A stretch of 46,048 bases of DNA from an uncultured bacterium (GTDB lineage Bacteria > Latescibacterota > UBA2968 > UBA8231), in the NCBI GenBank assembly GCA_937942165.1, contig CALDFW010000121.1, forward strand, positions 1 to 46,048. The letters run 5' to 3'. Below, piece after piece: positions 33,367 to 41,997 of the stretch (position 1 is its first letter; each line of letters begins with the position of its first letter). The translations under genes and the position numbers were made by a program. The notes below the pieces were generated by a model. The model saw only the letters and a list, made by a program, of their open reading frames with translations. It had not been told where the DNA came from and made no database searches.

Positions 33367-36099
33367 ATGAGCGACGAGAAAAAACTGTTCTTACTCGATG
33401 GTATGGCGCTGGTATATCGCGGTCACTTTGCGCTGATGCGCAACCCGCGCATGACTTCGCAGGGCATGAATACTTCGGCTGTTTTTGCTTTTGCTAATAC
33501 GCTGCTAAGTATCATTGATCGGGAAGAGCCCACCCATATTGCTGCGGTCTTTGATACGCCGGAACCCACGCACCGGCATAAGGCCTATGCCGAATACAAA
33601 GCGCAGCGCGAGGCTATGCCCGAAGATCTGAGTCAGGCACTGCCCTTTGTTTTTCAGCTGTGCGAGGCGTTTAATATGCCCGTGTTGAAAATGCCCGGAT
33701 GGGAAGCAGACGATATTATCGGGACGCTCGCTCTGCGCGCTGAGGGAGAGGGGTTCAACACCTACATGGTGACCCCAGACAAGGACTACGGCCAGCTGGT
33801 CTCGGAACAGACGGTTATATACAAGCCGGGAAGGGCGGGCGATGAAGCGGAGATTCAGGGCGTGCGCGAGATTCTGGACCGTTGGTCTATCGAACGCATT
33901 GACCAGGTTATTGACATACTCGGCCTGATGGGCGATGCCTCCGACAATATACCCGGCGTGCCTGGGATAGGGGAGAAAACGGCACAGAAGCTGATTGCGC
34001 GTTTTGGCAGCGTGGAAGGCGTGTTGGCGGGCGTCGATGAGCTAAAGGGTAAGCAGAAGGAAAACCTCCAGCAGTATCGAGATCAGGCCTTGCTGTCCAA
34101 GGAGCTGGTAACGATTGAGCGCGACGTGCCGATCGAACAGGATTGGGATGCCATGGGGTATGATACCTGGGATCGGCAAAAGCTAGCCGCGCTCTTTGTT
34201 GAATTGGAGTTCAATACGCTGGGTAAGCGCGTGCTGGGAGAGGGTTTTGCCGAGTTGGCTAGCGGCGGCCAGGCGGGTCCGCCCGTTGAGCTTAAGACCA
34301 TTGCCGATGTGGCGCACCAATACGAGCTGGTGGATACGGCCCAAGGACGAAGGGACCTGATTGAACAACTCAGCGGGCTGCCCGCCTTCTGCTTTGACCT
34401 CGAAACGACGGGCCTCGACGTCAAGCGCTGCGGTTTGGTTGGCATTGCCTTTTCTTGGGAAGCACACTGCGGGTTTTACGTACCCGTGCCGGTAGAACGC
34501 ACCAAGGCGTTGGCTATGTTAGAAGAATTTCGCTCCGTATTTGAAGGGTCGGCAGAAAAGATAGGTCACAACCTTAAATACGATCTCGGCGTGCTCCGCT
34601 GGCACGGCGTGAGCGTGGCAGGCCCCTTTTTCGATACGATGCTTGCGGCCGCACTGGTCGACCCGGACGGTCGACGCAGTATGGATCACCTAGCACAAAC
34701 GCTGCTCAACTACCAGCCCATAGCAATTTCCAAGCTGATTGGAGAAAAGGGTGAAGAGCAGCTGGGTATGAACCTCGTACCCTTAGATGAAATCGTAGAG
34801 TATGCGGTCGAAGACGCCGATATTACCTGGCAGCTAGCGGCCCTATTTCGCGAGAAAATTGAGGAGATGGGGCAGGGGCGCGTTTTCTATGATATTGAGT
34901 GCCCACTGCTGCCCGTTTTGGTTGAGATGGAGTACGAGGGCGTGCGCATGGAAAGCGAAGTCCTCGATGCGATGGCCCGGCAATTTCAAGAACATATCGA
35001 AGAGACCGCAGCCCGTATTTACGAGCTGGCTGGCGAAGAGTTCAACCTAAACTCCGGGCAGCAGCTAGGCGCCATTCTCTTTGAGAAGCTAGCGCTAGAT
35101 CCCAATGCGCGGCGCACGGCTAAGACTGGCCAGTTTCAGACGGGGGAACAGGTGCTGCGTCGGCTGGCCTACCGGCATGAGATCGCACAGCAGGTCTTAG
35201 ACTACCGTCTTCATACCAAGCTCAAGTCGACCTACATAGACATGTTGCCAGGCACGGTCTTTGGCGAGACGGGGCGGGTGCACACCAGCTACGAGCAGGC
35301 CGTCACGGCGACCGGGCGCATGCAGTCGCACAGTCCGAATCTGCAGACAATTCCCATTCGCTCACAGCAGGGGCGCGAGATTCGTCGCGCGTTTGTGCCG
35401 CGTGGAGAAGACTACGTCCTGCTCTCGGCCGATTACTCGCAAATAGAGCTACGCGTGGCCGCCGAGTTGAGCGCCGATGAAGATATGCTGCGGACCTTCC
35501 GCGAGGGAGGTGATATTCACATGACGACGGCGATGAAGATTTACGGTGTAGATGCCGAAGGCGTTACGGACGATATGCGCAGACAGGCCAAGACGGTCAA
35601 CTTCGGTATCATATACGGGATCTCTGCTTTTGGTCTGGCCGAACGGCTCGATATCAATCGCCTTGAAGCCGCCCAGTTGATCAAACAGTATTTCGCCCAG
35701 TATCCGGGCGTGGAAAACTACATTGATGAAACGGTTGAGTTTGCGCGTGAGAAGGGATACGTGGAAACAGTAACCGGTCGCCGCCGCTATCTTCGCGATA
35801 TCAATTCGCGCAATGGAAACACGCGTAAGGGAGCAGAGCGCAACGCAATCAACACGCGCATACAGGGTTCTGCTGCCGATATGATCAAGCTGGCGATGAG
35901 TCGGATACACGAGGAACTGAAGGGGGCTCAGAGCAAGATGCTCTTGCAGGTGCACGATGAACTCGTGTTTGATCTACACGTGAGTGAAATGGACAGCGTG
36001 CCGGAAAAAATTGAACGGGCTATGCGCGAGGCGCTGCCCATGGAAGTGCCCATCGAAGTGGAAATGGGCACTGGGCGTGACTGGTTGGAAGCCCACTAG
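33367..36099 (+). CDS. polA: DNA polymerase I
   Basis: A 910-residue enzyme with all three PolA domains. The 5'-nuclease/flap domain (about 1-290) includes FLLDGMALVYRGHFA, WEADDIIGTLA, TPDKDYGQLV and the helix-hairpin-helix IPGVPGIGEKTAQKLI. The proofreading domain (about 335-520) is intact: DLETTGLD, GHNLKYDLGVL and YAVEDADITW, all catalytic acids present. The polymerase domain has DYSQIELRVAAELS (motif A), RRQAKTVNFGIIYGISAFGL (motif B) and QVHDELVFD (motif C). The enzyme fills Okazaki gaps and repair patches. Many bacterial PolA proteins have lost the proofreading acids; this one keeps them. Confidence 0.97.
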   Translation: MSDEKKLFLLDGMALVYRGHFALMRNPRMTSQGMNTSAVFAFANTLLSIIDREEPTHIAAVFDTPEPTHRHKAYAEYKAQREAMPEDLSQALPFVFQLCEAFNMPVLKMPGWEADDIIGTLALRAEGEGFNTYMVTPDKDYGQLVSEQTVIYKPGRAGDEAEIQGVREILDRWSIERIDQVIDILGLMGDASDNIPGVPGIGEKTAQKLIARFGSVEGVLAGVDELKGKQKENLQQYRDQALLSKELVTIERDVPIEQDWDAMGYDTWDRQKLAALFVELEFNTLGKRVLGEGFAELASGGQAGPPVELKTIADVAHQYELVDTAQGRRDLIEQLSGLPAFCFDLETTGLDVKRCGLVGIAFSWEAHCGFYVPVPVERTKALAMLEEFRSVFEGSAEKIGHNLKYDLGVLRWHGVSVAGPFFDTMLAAALVDPDGRRSMDHLAQTLLNYQPIAISKLIGEKGEEQLGMNLVPLDEIVEYAVEDADITWQLAALFREKIEEMGQGRVFYDIECPLLPVLVEMEYEGVRMESEVLDAMARQFQEHIEETAARIYELAGEEFNLNSGQQLGAILFEKLALDPNARRTAKTGQFQTGEQVLRRLAYRHEIAQQVLDYRLHTKLKSTYIDMLPGTVFGETGRVHTSYEQAVTATGRMQSHSPNLQTIPIRSQQGREIRRAFVPRGEDYVLLSADYSQIELRVAAELSADEDMLRTFREGGDIHMTTAMKIYGVDAEGVTDDMRRQAKTVNFGIIYGISAFGLAERLDINRLEAAQLIKQYFAQYPGVENYIDETVEFAREKGYVETVTGRRRYLRDINSRNGNTRKGAERNAINTRIQGSAADMIKLAMSRIHEELKGAQSKMLLQVHDELVFDLHVSEMDSVPEKIERAMREALPMEVPIEVEMGTGRDWLEAH

Positions 36100-36123
36100 C
36101 CTCTAATTGAAGGGGAAGGAGCA

Positions 36124-37200
36124 TTGAAGCCAGATATGGAACATCCCGCCGTTGAAAAGGGGTTTGGTAGCGATAATCACGCCGGCGTTCATCCCGAAGT
36201 CTTGCAAGCGCTGGTAGATGCCAACGTGGGCCACGTGCACTCCTACGGCGACGATCGCTATACCCGAGATGCCGAAGACCTCATGCGCCGACACTTTGGT
36301 CCCTCTGCCCAGCCGTTCTTTGTTTTTAATGGAACCGGGGCTAACGTCACGGCACTGGGTTCGTTGACGCGTTCGTTTGACGCAGTCCTCTGCGCAGAAA
36401 CCTCGCATTTGCACATTGATGAGTGCGGTGCGCCGGAACAGATCGGAGGGGTAAAGTTACTTACGCTGCCGACTGATGACGGTAAGATCCGTCCAGAGCA
36501 GGTGCGTGCCCGCCTGGGAGGTCGGCTCGACGAGCATCAGGTGCGTCCCCGCGTTGTGTCGATAACGCAGACGACCGAATTAGGCACCGTTTACAGCCCA
36601 GAAGAGATCGCGGCTCTGGCCAAATGTGCACGCGATTCGGGGCTTTTCCTCCACGTCGACGGTGCTCGTTTTGCCAATGCGGCGGCGGCCCTGGGTGTGG
36701 AGCTGCGGGCGATCAGCGCTGATGTCGGTGTGGATGTCCTGTCATTTGGCGGAACGAAAAACGGACTGCTCTTAGGGGAGGCGGTCGTTTTTTTCAACGA
36801 AGATCTGGCGAAAGACTATCGCTATGCGCGCAAACAGGGCATGCAGTTGGCCTCGAAGATGCGCTTTGTATCGGCTCAGTTTTCGGCTCTGCTAGAAGGA
36901 GACTTATGGCTTCGGAGTGCGGCGCACGCCAACGCAATGGCGAGAAAGCTCGAGTCGATGGTTCGAGACATTCCTGGAGTAGAAGTCACGCAGAGGTCGG
37001 AGGCCAACGCCGTGTTTGCCCGACTGCCTCAGGCCGTCATACCTTTCTTACAGGAACACTTCTTTTTTTACGTGTGGGATGGGGCGCGTGGTGAAGTGCG
37101 TTGGATGACGTCCTTTGATACGACCGAGCAGGACCTCTGCGCCTTTGTCGATTGTATCACCGTTACAATGGAGCAATACAAAAAGGAGCATGCCGTTTGA
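36124..37200 (+). CDS. Low-specificity threonine aldolase-like PLP enzyme
   Basis: A 358-residue fold-type I PLP enzyme of the beta-eliminating lyase/threonine aldolase family. Features are GSDNHAGVHPEVLQAL at the start, FVFNGTGANVTALGS (cofactor phosphate), HVDGARFANAAAALG (PLP Asp) and SFGGTKNGLLLGEAVVFF with the Schiff-base Lys. It cleaves threonine or other beta-hydroxy-amino acids to glycine plus aldehyde. The frame opens with TTG at 36124, served by AGGGGAAGGAG. ATG 36136 is an alternative four codons later. It starts 24 bp after polA and overlaps the next gene by four bases. Confidence 0.88.
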   Translation: MKPDMEHPAVEKGFGSDNHAGVHPEVLQALVDANVGHVHSYGDDRYTRDAEDLMRRHFGPSAQPFFVFNGTGANVTALGSLTRSFDAVLCAETSHLHIDECGAPEQIGGVKLLTLPTDDGKIRPEQVRARLGGRLDEHQVRPRVVSITQTTELGTVYSPEEIAALAKCARDSGLFLHVDGARFANAAAALGVELRAISADVGVDVLSFGGTKNGLLLGEAVVFFNEDLAKDYRYARKQGMQLASKMRFVSAQFSALLEGDLWLRSAAHANAMARKLESMVRDIPGVEVTQRSEANAVFARLPQAVIPFLQEHFFFYVWDGARGEVRWMTSFDTTEQDLCAFVDCITVTMEQYKKEHAV

Positions 37201-38030
37201 TTATTGATACGCACACTCACTTTTACGATCCCTCGCGTCCTCAGGGCGTCCCGTGGCCTGGACTCGATAGCGGCCAGCTGTATCGCACGGTGCTGCCAGA
37301 GCACTATCGAGCGCTGGCCGAGCCCGAAGGGGTAACGGGCACGGTGGTAGTGGAGGCCAGCGCCTGGCTCGATGACAATCAGTGGATCTTGGACTTGGCT
37401 GAGATCGATCCCTTTATCGTGGGGTTAGTGGGGCATATTGATCCGTCCAGAGACGCATTTGCCGATGAACTCGCCCGCTATGCGGACCACCCTCGTTTCT
37501 GCGGTATCCGCTGTGGATCAGGCTACTTTAACGCCGCCCCAGACGATGAATTTCTGCGTGATATGGAGCTACTGGCTAGCCGCGATTTGGCGTTGGACGT
37601 TCTGTTGGGGACGGATCAGTTCCCTGCGCTCGAGACGCTTGCCGAGTCGTTGCCCACACTGCGTATAGTGATTAATCACACAGGGCATGTAGCCATCGAT
37701 GGGCTGGCCCCCGATGATGCATGGAGAGCGGGCATCGAACGACTGAGCCAGCATGCCAATGTGTATATGAAGGTTTCGGCAGTTATGGAGCAAAGCACGC
37801 AGCAGCCAGCGCCGACAGAGGATGCCTTCTATGCCCCCGCACTCGAAGCGATGTGGCAGGTGTTTGGTGCGGAGCGGCTAATCTACGGTAGCAATTGGCC
37901 GGTATGCGAACGCGCGGGCAGTTTTGCCGACGCGTTTGCCATCGTGCGCCGTTTTTTTGACGGCAAGGGAGCGAACGCGGCTCAGCGATATTTTGGTGAA
38001 AATGCGCGCGCCGTTTACCGATGGGGCTAG
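37197..38030 (+). CDS. Amidohydrolase-2 family metal-dependent hydrolase
   Basis: A 277-residue TIM-barrel hydrolase beginning MIIDTHTHFYDP with the HxH motif. The start is a TTG at 37197 that overlaps the previous stop (TTGA); AAAAAGGAG ends 8 nt upstream, which supports it. VINHTGH carries the later His. The C-terminal motif reads YGSNWPV where many relatives have YGSDWPV, replacing the catalytic or metal Asp with Asn. Related enzymes hydrolyse sugar lactones or decarboxylate cyclic acids (COG3618 type). The substrate is unknown. It is translationally coupled with the threonine-aldolase-like gene and converges, with a four-base overlap, on the hydroxyacid dehydrogenase gene. Confidence 0.8.
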   Translation: MIIDTHTHFYDPSRPQGVPWPGLDSGQLYRTVLPEHYRALAEPEGVTGTVVVEASAWLDDNQWILDLAEIDPFIVGLVGHIDPSRDAFADELARYADHPRFCGIRCGSGYFNAAPDDEFLRDMELLASRDLALDVLLGTDQFPALETLAESLPTLRIVINHTGHVAIDGLAPDDAWRAGIERLSQHANVYMKVSAVMEQSTQQPAPTEDAFYAPALEAMWQVFGAERLIYGSNWPVCERAGSFADAFAIVRRFFDGKGANAAQRYFGENARAVYRWG

Positions 38031-38980
38031 TAGCCTAAAGTCTTGTCTACGGTACTAAGAAGCGGCTGCCCTGCGACGTATCGCCGAAGGTTTTCAAGTA
38101 CGAGCTCTTGGTTTCGTCCGGCTCTCTCTGGGGCATTGCCAGCCATGTGAGGCGTGATGATCGCGTTGGGACAGGACCAGAGTGGATGATTGTCCGGTAG
38201 AGGCTCTGGGTCGACCACGTCGAGCCCGGCACCGCCGATAGAGCCTTTGTTTAGTGCGTCGACCAGCGCGTCTGTTTGCACCGTCTGTCCGCGCCCGACG
38301 GTGATCAAGAGAGCGTTTTCTTTCATCATCGAAAACGCTTTGGCATCAAAGAGGCCCTCTGTCTCTGGGGTATGAGGCACGGTTACTACAACGATGTCGG
38401 CTCGTTGCAACATCTCTTCGAATCGATTCATGCCCCACTGTGGAGTCTCGCCGTCGTCTTGCGGATGTCGACGCACGGCAAGAACGTCCATATCAAAGGC
38501 GCGGGCCCGTCGAGCGAGGGCGGTGCCCACGCCACCGTAGCCGACGATCCCAAGGGTTTTGCCGCCCAACTCATAGGCGGATTGGGCTTCGTCAGACCCG
38601 CTATCCCAGCGGTTGAGACGCGCATGGGCGGCAATGCCGCGCGTTAGGGACAGGATGAGCGCGAAGGCGTGCTCGGCAAGCAGTGGCCCTATGGGACTGC
38701 CTTTGGCACAGGTCATTACGACGTCAGAAGAGAGAAATTCTGGACAGAGCAGGGGGTCAACGCCGGCACTAGAGCAGTGGAACCAGCGCAGGTGTGGGGC
38801 CCGTTTGAGGTACGCTGGGAAACCGCCGCGGAGCCAGCCCATATTCATCATGACGGCTATTTCTGCATCGGCGCTGGCCGCCAGGAGAGCCTCTTCGTCC
38901 TCTGCTTGCACGATCTCTAAATCCGGTGCAATCCGCAGAGCGGCTTCTTTATCAAGCGAACCTCGTAAGACCATTCTCAT
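38027..38980 (-). CDS. D-2-hydroxyacid dehydrogenase, NAD(P)-dependent
   Basis: A 317-residue protein of the D-isomer-specific 2-hydroxyacid dehydrogenase family. The NAD-binding motif is GIVGYGGVGTALARRA. The catalytic triad is visible as Arg in ITVGRGQ, Glu in DVVDPEPLPDNHPLW and His in TPHMAGN. The family interconverts 2-oxo acids and D-2-hydroxy acids (glyoxylate, hydroxypyruvate, phosphoglycerate and others). The shorter length and PHL.W-type N-terminus fit the GhrA/glyoxylate-reductase branch better than SerA. GAGGTAA lies 8 nt before the ATG. It is divergent from the PII gene across 250 bp. Confidence 0.88.
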   Translation of the reverse strand: MRMVLRGSLDKEAALRIAPDLEIVQAEDEEALLAASADAEIAVMMNMGWLRGGFPAYLKRAPHLRWFHCSSAGVDPLLCPEFLSSDVVMTCAKGSPIGPLLAEHAFALILSLTRGIAAHARLNRWDSGSDEAQSAYELGGKTLGIVGYGGVGTALARRARAFDMDVLAVRRHPQDDGETPQWGMNRFEEMLQRADIVVVTVPHTPETEGLFDAKAFSMMKENALLITVGRGQTVQTDALVDALNKGSIGGAGLDVVDPEPLPDNHPLWSCPNAIITPHMAGNAPERAGRNQELVLENLRRYVAGQPLLSTVDKTLGY

Positions 38981-39158
38981 AGCGTTGTTACCTCGGGTAA
39001 ATTAAAATACTTGAGTTGATGCCCCAACCGTGTTATATAAAAAGGGCGTTTATGAGACGAGTAAACTCAGGTTGTTTATTGCGGCGGTGAAAATAGCGGT
39101 TGTGCACTTGTGTGACAAGCATTTGTACATTCAATCTGAGTGGAGTGATCTGCCGCTT

Positions 39159-39188
39159 TTGTTTACTTTCTGTGCGTTCTGATATCAT
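39159..39188 (+). promoter_or_regulatory. Candidate promoter of the PII gene
   Basis: TTGTTT (39159-39164) and TATCAT (39183-39188) are 18 bp apart, 42 bp before the start codon. No sigma54-type GG-N10-GC element was recognised in the 250-bp gap. Confidence 0.4.
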
Positions 39189-39230
39189 GGGGGCGCGTGC
39201 GTTTTCGCGCTCATTCAAAGGGAGGTAGAT

Positions 39231-39569
39231 TTGAAATTATTGAAATGCGTCGTGCGTCCCAACGCATTGGAGAAAGTGAAAGATGCACTAAGCGAGTTGG
39301 GCATAATGGGCATGACGGTCAGCGAAGTTAAGGGATATGGTCGTCAGAAGGGTCATAAAGAGCTGTATCGCGGAGCAGAATATACCATAGATTTTACGCC
39401 GAAACTGAAAATGGAGATCGTCGTCGGAGACGATCAGGTCGAGCGAGTCGTCAGTGCCGTGCGCGACGCCGCAAACTCGGGTAAGATTGGGGATGGAAAG
39501 ATCTTCGTGCTGCCCGTTGATGAGGTAGTTCGAATTCGCACTGGAGAAACGGGTGACGCCGCGATATAA
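39231..39569 (+). CDS. glnB: Nitrogen regulatory protein PII
   Basis: A 112-residue signalling protein of normal PII length. The T-loop is conserved (GHKELYRGAEY), with Tyr51, the uridylylation site, present. The C-terminal signature GKIGDGKIFVLPVDEVVRIRTGE closes the nucleotide site. Trimers bind ATP/ADP and 2-oxoglutarate and adjust nitrogen metabolism. The start is TTG at 39231 with AGGGAGG upstream. No amtB or glnA is adjacent, and a terminator follows directly, so it is a one-gene unit. GlnB and GlnK cannot be told apart here. Confidence 0.95.
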   Translation: MKLLKCVVRPNALEKVKDALSELGIMGMTVSEVKGYGRQKGHKELYRGAEYTIDFTPKLKMEIVVGDDQVERVVSAVRDAANSGKIGDGKIFVLPVDEVVRIRTGETGDAAI

Positions 39570-39594
39570 TCGAATTGCATAAACCCCTATATAA

Positions 39595-39631
39595 GCCGCT
39601 CGCCCGAAGAACCGGGCGGGCGGCTTTTTTT
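39595..39631 (+). terminator. Intrinsic terminator after the PII gene
   Basis: A 12-bp GC-rich stem (39595-39606 with 39613-39624, one T-G pair) with a 6-nt loop is followed by seven T residues. It begins 26 nt after the PII stop codon and ends 12 nt before the next ATG. Confidence 0.9.
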
Positions 39632-39643
39632 ACACGGAAAGTT

Positions 39644-40465
39644 ATGTCTACATACCGTCTACGCGCGCACTATTATCAGCAGTTTGATGCAGATTTTTCT
39701 CTCGATGTCCACGCCGAGGGGTACGGGGGGTGGCAAAGCGAGAGAGTCGATCTGGCGCCAGAGCATACGGCGCTAGTTCTAATGCACGCATGGGATACAG
39801 GGGAGCGAGAGGATTTTCCCGGCTGGCACCGGGCCGTCGAATACATGCCGCGCGCAAACCAAATCGCCCGGGAGGTTTTTCCCCCACTACTGAAGGCCGT
39901 GCGCGGATCTGACCTACCCGTCTTTCACGTCGTTGGCGGAGGGCGTTACTACGATTCATATCCCGGCTACCTCCGTGCACGTGCCCTGGCCGGAGACCCG
40001 GCGCCTGCACCCGATCAGGTGATGTTTGATCCGGTCATGGAACGGCTGCGGGCGCTGCGCAATGATAAAGTCTTTGTGGGGGCGCACAACCGAGAGGACG
40101 TGCGCAGGGGATTTGCTGAACTGGATTTTATGGAAGCGGCCCGTCCCGTTGGGAATGAGGGCGTGGCCGAAAATGCGCAGCAGCTTTTTGCGCTCTGCAG
40201 AGAGAAGAGCATAAATCACCTTATCTATGCTGGTTTTGCCATTAATTGGTGCTTGCTCCTGTCGCCGGGAGGCATGGCAGATATGAGCAAGCATGGGCTG
40301 ATGTGTTCGGCGCTGCGTCAGGCGGTAACCGCTGTGGAAAATAGGGAAACTGCGCGGGAAGAATGGTGCAAAGAAATTGCGCTATGGCGGGTGGCACTTG
40401 CGTTTGGTTTTGTGTTTGACGTAGACGATTTAATCGATGCGGTGACGCATGGATTGCCCCGCTGA
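39644..40465 (+). CDS. Isochorismatase-like cysteine hydrolase
   Basis: A 273-residue protein starting at ATG 39644; an open frame from 39575 would run through the terminator hairpin and is unlikely. The isochorismatase-like fold is suggested by the strand TALVLMHAWDTG, the VFHVVGGG strand and the catalytic-Cys segment YAGFAINWCLLLSPGGMADMSK, where the family reads xGxxTxxCVxxTxxxA. The usual Asp of the first strand (VxDxQ) is shifted, so the substrate class (isochorismate, nicotinamide, N-carbamoyl compounds) is open. With a terminator right upstream, its promoter must lie very close or within the PII gene. Confidence 0.7.
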   Translation: MSTYRLRAHYYQQFDADFSLDVHAEGYGGWQSERVDLAPEHTALVLMHAWDTGEREDFPGWHRAVEYMPRANQIAREVFPPLLKAVRGSDLPVFHVVGGGRYYDSYPGYLRARALAGDPAPAPDQVMFDPVMERLRALRNDKVFVGAHNREDVRRGFAELDFMEAARPVGNEGVAENAQQLFALCREKSINHLIYAGFAINWCLLLSPGGMADMSKHGLMCSALRQAVTAVENRETAREEWCKEIALWRVALAFGFVFDVDDLIDAVTHGLPR

Positions 40466-40552
40466 GTAGGGCTCTCCTATGTCGCAATAAGTCCTGATTG
40501 TTTATGTTTTTATCTGTAAACCACTTTTAAAAGCATAGAACGAGAGGATTAT

Positions 40553-41581
40553 ATGCCCATTGTTAACTTCGAGCGCTATTGTGAGATGCTCGACAAAGCG
40601 CACGCTGGTCAGTATGCATACCCCGCCATCAATATTTCGAACACGGATACGCTCAATGCGGCCATTGAGGGTTTTGTTGAGGCCGGCAGTGATGGCATAG
40701 TGCAGGTTTCTACGGGGGGAGGCGAGCACGCTTCTGGGAATCTGAAAGACGCCGTTCTTGGCGCGATTTCGCTCGCTGAACACGCGCACCGAATCGCCGA
40801 CCGCTACGATATAAACATTGCTCTCCATACGGACCACTGCACAACGGAGAAAGTTGACACGTTTCTCAAGCCGCTGATTGCGGAGACCGCTCGTCGGCGT
40901 GCTGCGGGTCTGCCCAATCTTTTTTCGAGCCATATGTATGACGGCAGCGATCTCCCGCTAGAAGACAACCTCAAGACCGCTGTTCCGCTGCTCGAACTGT
41001 GTCGGGACAATGAAATTATTCTCGAGGTTGAAACGGGCGTGGTGGGTGGGGAGGAAGACGGGCTCAACCGCGAGGGGATCGATAAGGAAAAACTCTATAC
41101 GACCCCAGAGGATATGCTGGCCGTTCACGAGGCGCTCAGCCCGGTGTCCGGCGCGCGCTTCATGCTGGCTGCGACCTTTGGCAATGTACACGGGGTATAC
41201 AAGCCGGGTAACGTCGTCCTTACGCCCACGATCCTCAAAGATGGACAGGAAGCCGTTATGGCAAAGCACGGTGATGACGCGCGCTTCTGGCTCGTATTCC
41301 ACGGTGGGTCTGGCTCATCACAGGAAGAAATTCGCGAGACGTTGGGCTATGGCGTAATCAAGATGAACGTCGACACGGATACGCAGTATGCATTTACCCG
41401 TCCGGTGGCTGATCACATGCTGGTCAATTACGAAGGGGTGATTAAGGTGGAGGGCGAAGTCGGTAATAAAAAGATGTACGATCCGCGCGGTTGGTTGAAA
41501 AAAGGTAAGGCAACCATGGCTGCTCGGGTGGTGCAATCCTGTCACGATCTGAATTCAGCCGGTAAGAGCATGGGGCGTTAA
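40553..41581 (+). CDS. fba: Class II fructose-bisphosphate aldolase
   Basis: A 342-residue zinc aldolase of glycolysis/gluconeogenesis. Signature segments are YAYPAINISNTDTLNAAIEG, ALHTDHCTTEKVDTF (zinc His and catalytic Asp region), LEVETGVVGGEEDGLN, FGNVHGVYKPG (zinc His), LVFHGGSGSS (zinc His and phosphate loop) and IKMNVDTDTQYA (phosphate loop). The NVDTD and GGEEDG segments fit the FbaA-like (class IIa) branch. AGAGGA lies about 6-8 nt before the ATG. It forms a single-gene unit with a hairpin downstream. Confidence 0.95.
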   Translation: MPIVNFERYCEMLDKAHAGQYAYPAINISNTDTLNAAIEGFVEAGSDGIVQVSTGGGEHASGNLKDAVLGAISLAEHAHRIADRYDINIALHTDHCTTEKVDTFLKPLIAETARRRAAGLPNLFSSHMYDGSDLPLEDNLKTAVPLLELCRDNEIILEVETGVVGGEEDGLNREGIDKEKLYTTPEDMLAVHEALSPVSGARFMLAATFGNVHGVYKPGNVVLTPTILKDGQEAVMAKHGDDARFWLVFHGGSGSSQEEIRETLGYGVIKMNVDTDTQYAFTRPVADHMLVNYEGVIKVEGEVGNKKMYDPRGWLKKGKATMAARVVQSCHDLNSAGKSMGR

Positions 41582-41645
41582 ATGCGGGCTGAGGCCGTAA
41601 TGGACACTGTCTGTCGGTCTTTTGAACTACTGATTGAACTCGCTG

Positions 41646-41685
41646 ACGAGCACGGGGGCCTTTCCCTCCGTGCTCGATTGGTTTT
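41646..41685 (+). terminator. Hairpin after the aldolase gene, possible terminator
   Basis: A 9-bp stem CGAGCACGG (41647-41655) with CCGTGCTCG (41668-41676) has a 12-nt loop and is followed by a poor T run (ATTGGTTTT). It is 65 bp after the aldolase stop in a 416-bp gap before purF. The weak T tract makes termination efficiency uncertain. Confidence 0.5.
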
Positions 41686-41756
41686 CGGGCCTTTTCCTAC
41701 GGTGAATTGAGATGTTTGTGTGGCTGCCGCATTACCGGTGAACGGAGAATGTTGGT

Positions 41757-41972
41757 TTGGGCAGAAGCGGTTGGATAGGCCTAGATGGAGGAAGCGCTTC
41801 GGCGCGAGGCGATGGATGCTGGATGGGGTTGAGGCTCTTCGTGCATCTGTATGCCGTCAGCGGCGAGAAAAACTGGCTCGAGACTGGATTGACTCTGGCA
41901 AAAAGCCCCATCGCTTGCTATTTTGATGCGGTGCTGCAGCGCGGCGATGCAGCGCGTCCGGATTCCTTTTGA
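41757..41972 (+). pseudogene. Possible remnant of an alpha/alpha-barrel protein gene
   Basis: Most of the 416-bp gap between fba and purF has protein-like character in one frame. Residues LRLFVHLYAVSGEKNWLETGLTLAKSP resemble a helical repeat of alpha/alpha-barrel proteins (pattern LLxLYxxTGxxxYLExAxxLA). A preceding piece in another frame (MLDGVEALR) could join it through a frameshift. No start with a convincing ribosome-binding site is seen. I read it as a decayed fragment, but it could be coincidence. Confidence 0.25.
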
Positions 41973-41997
41973 ACATCCCTGATGAGGTAGTGAGTAG

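Noticed and set aside
39575-39643. A longer N-terminus for the isochorismatase-like protein
   Set aside because: It would require translation through the T7 intrinsic terminator of the PII gene. The ATG at 39644 gives a family-like start.
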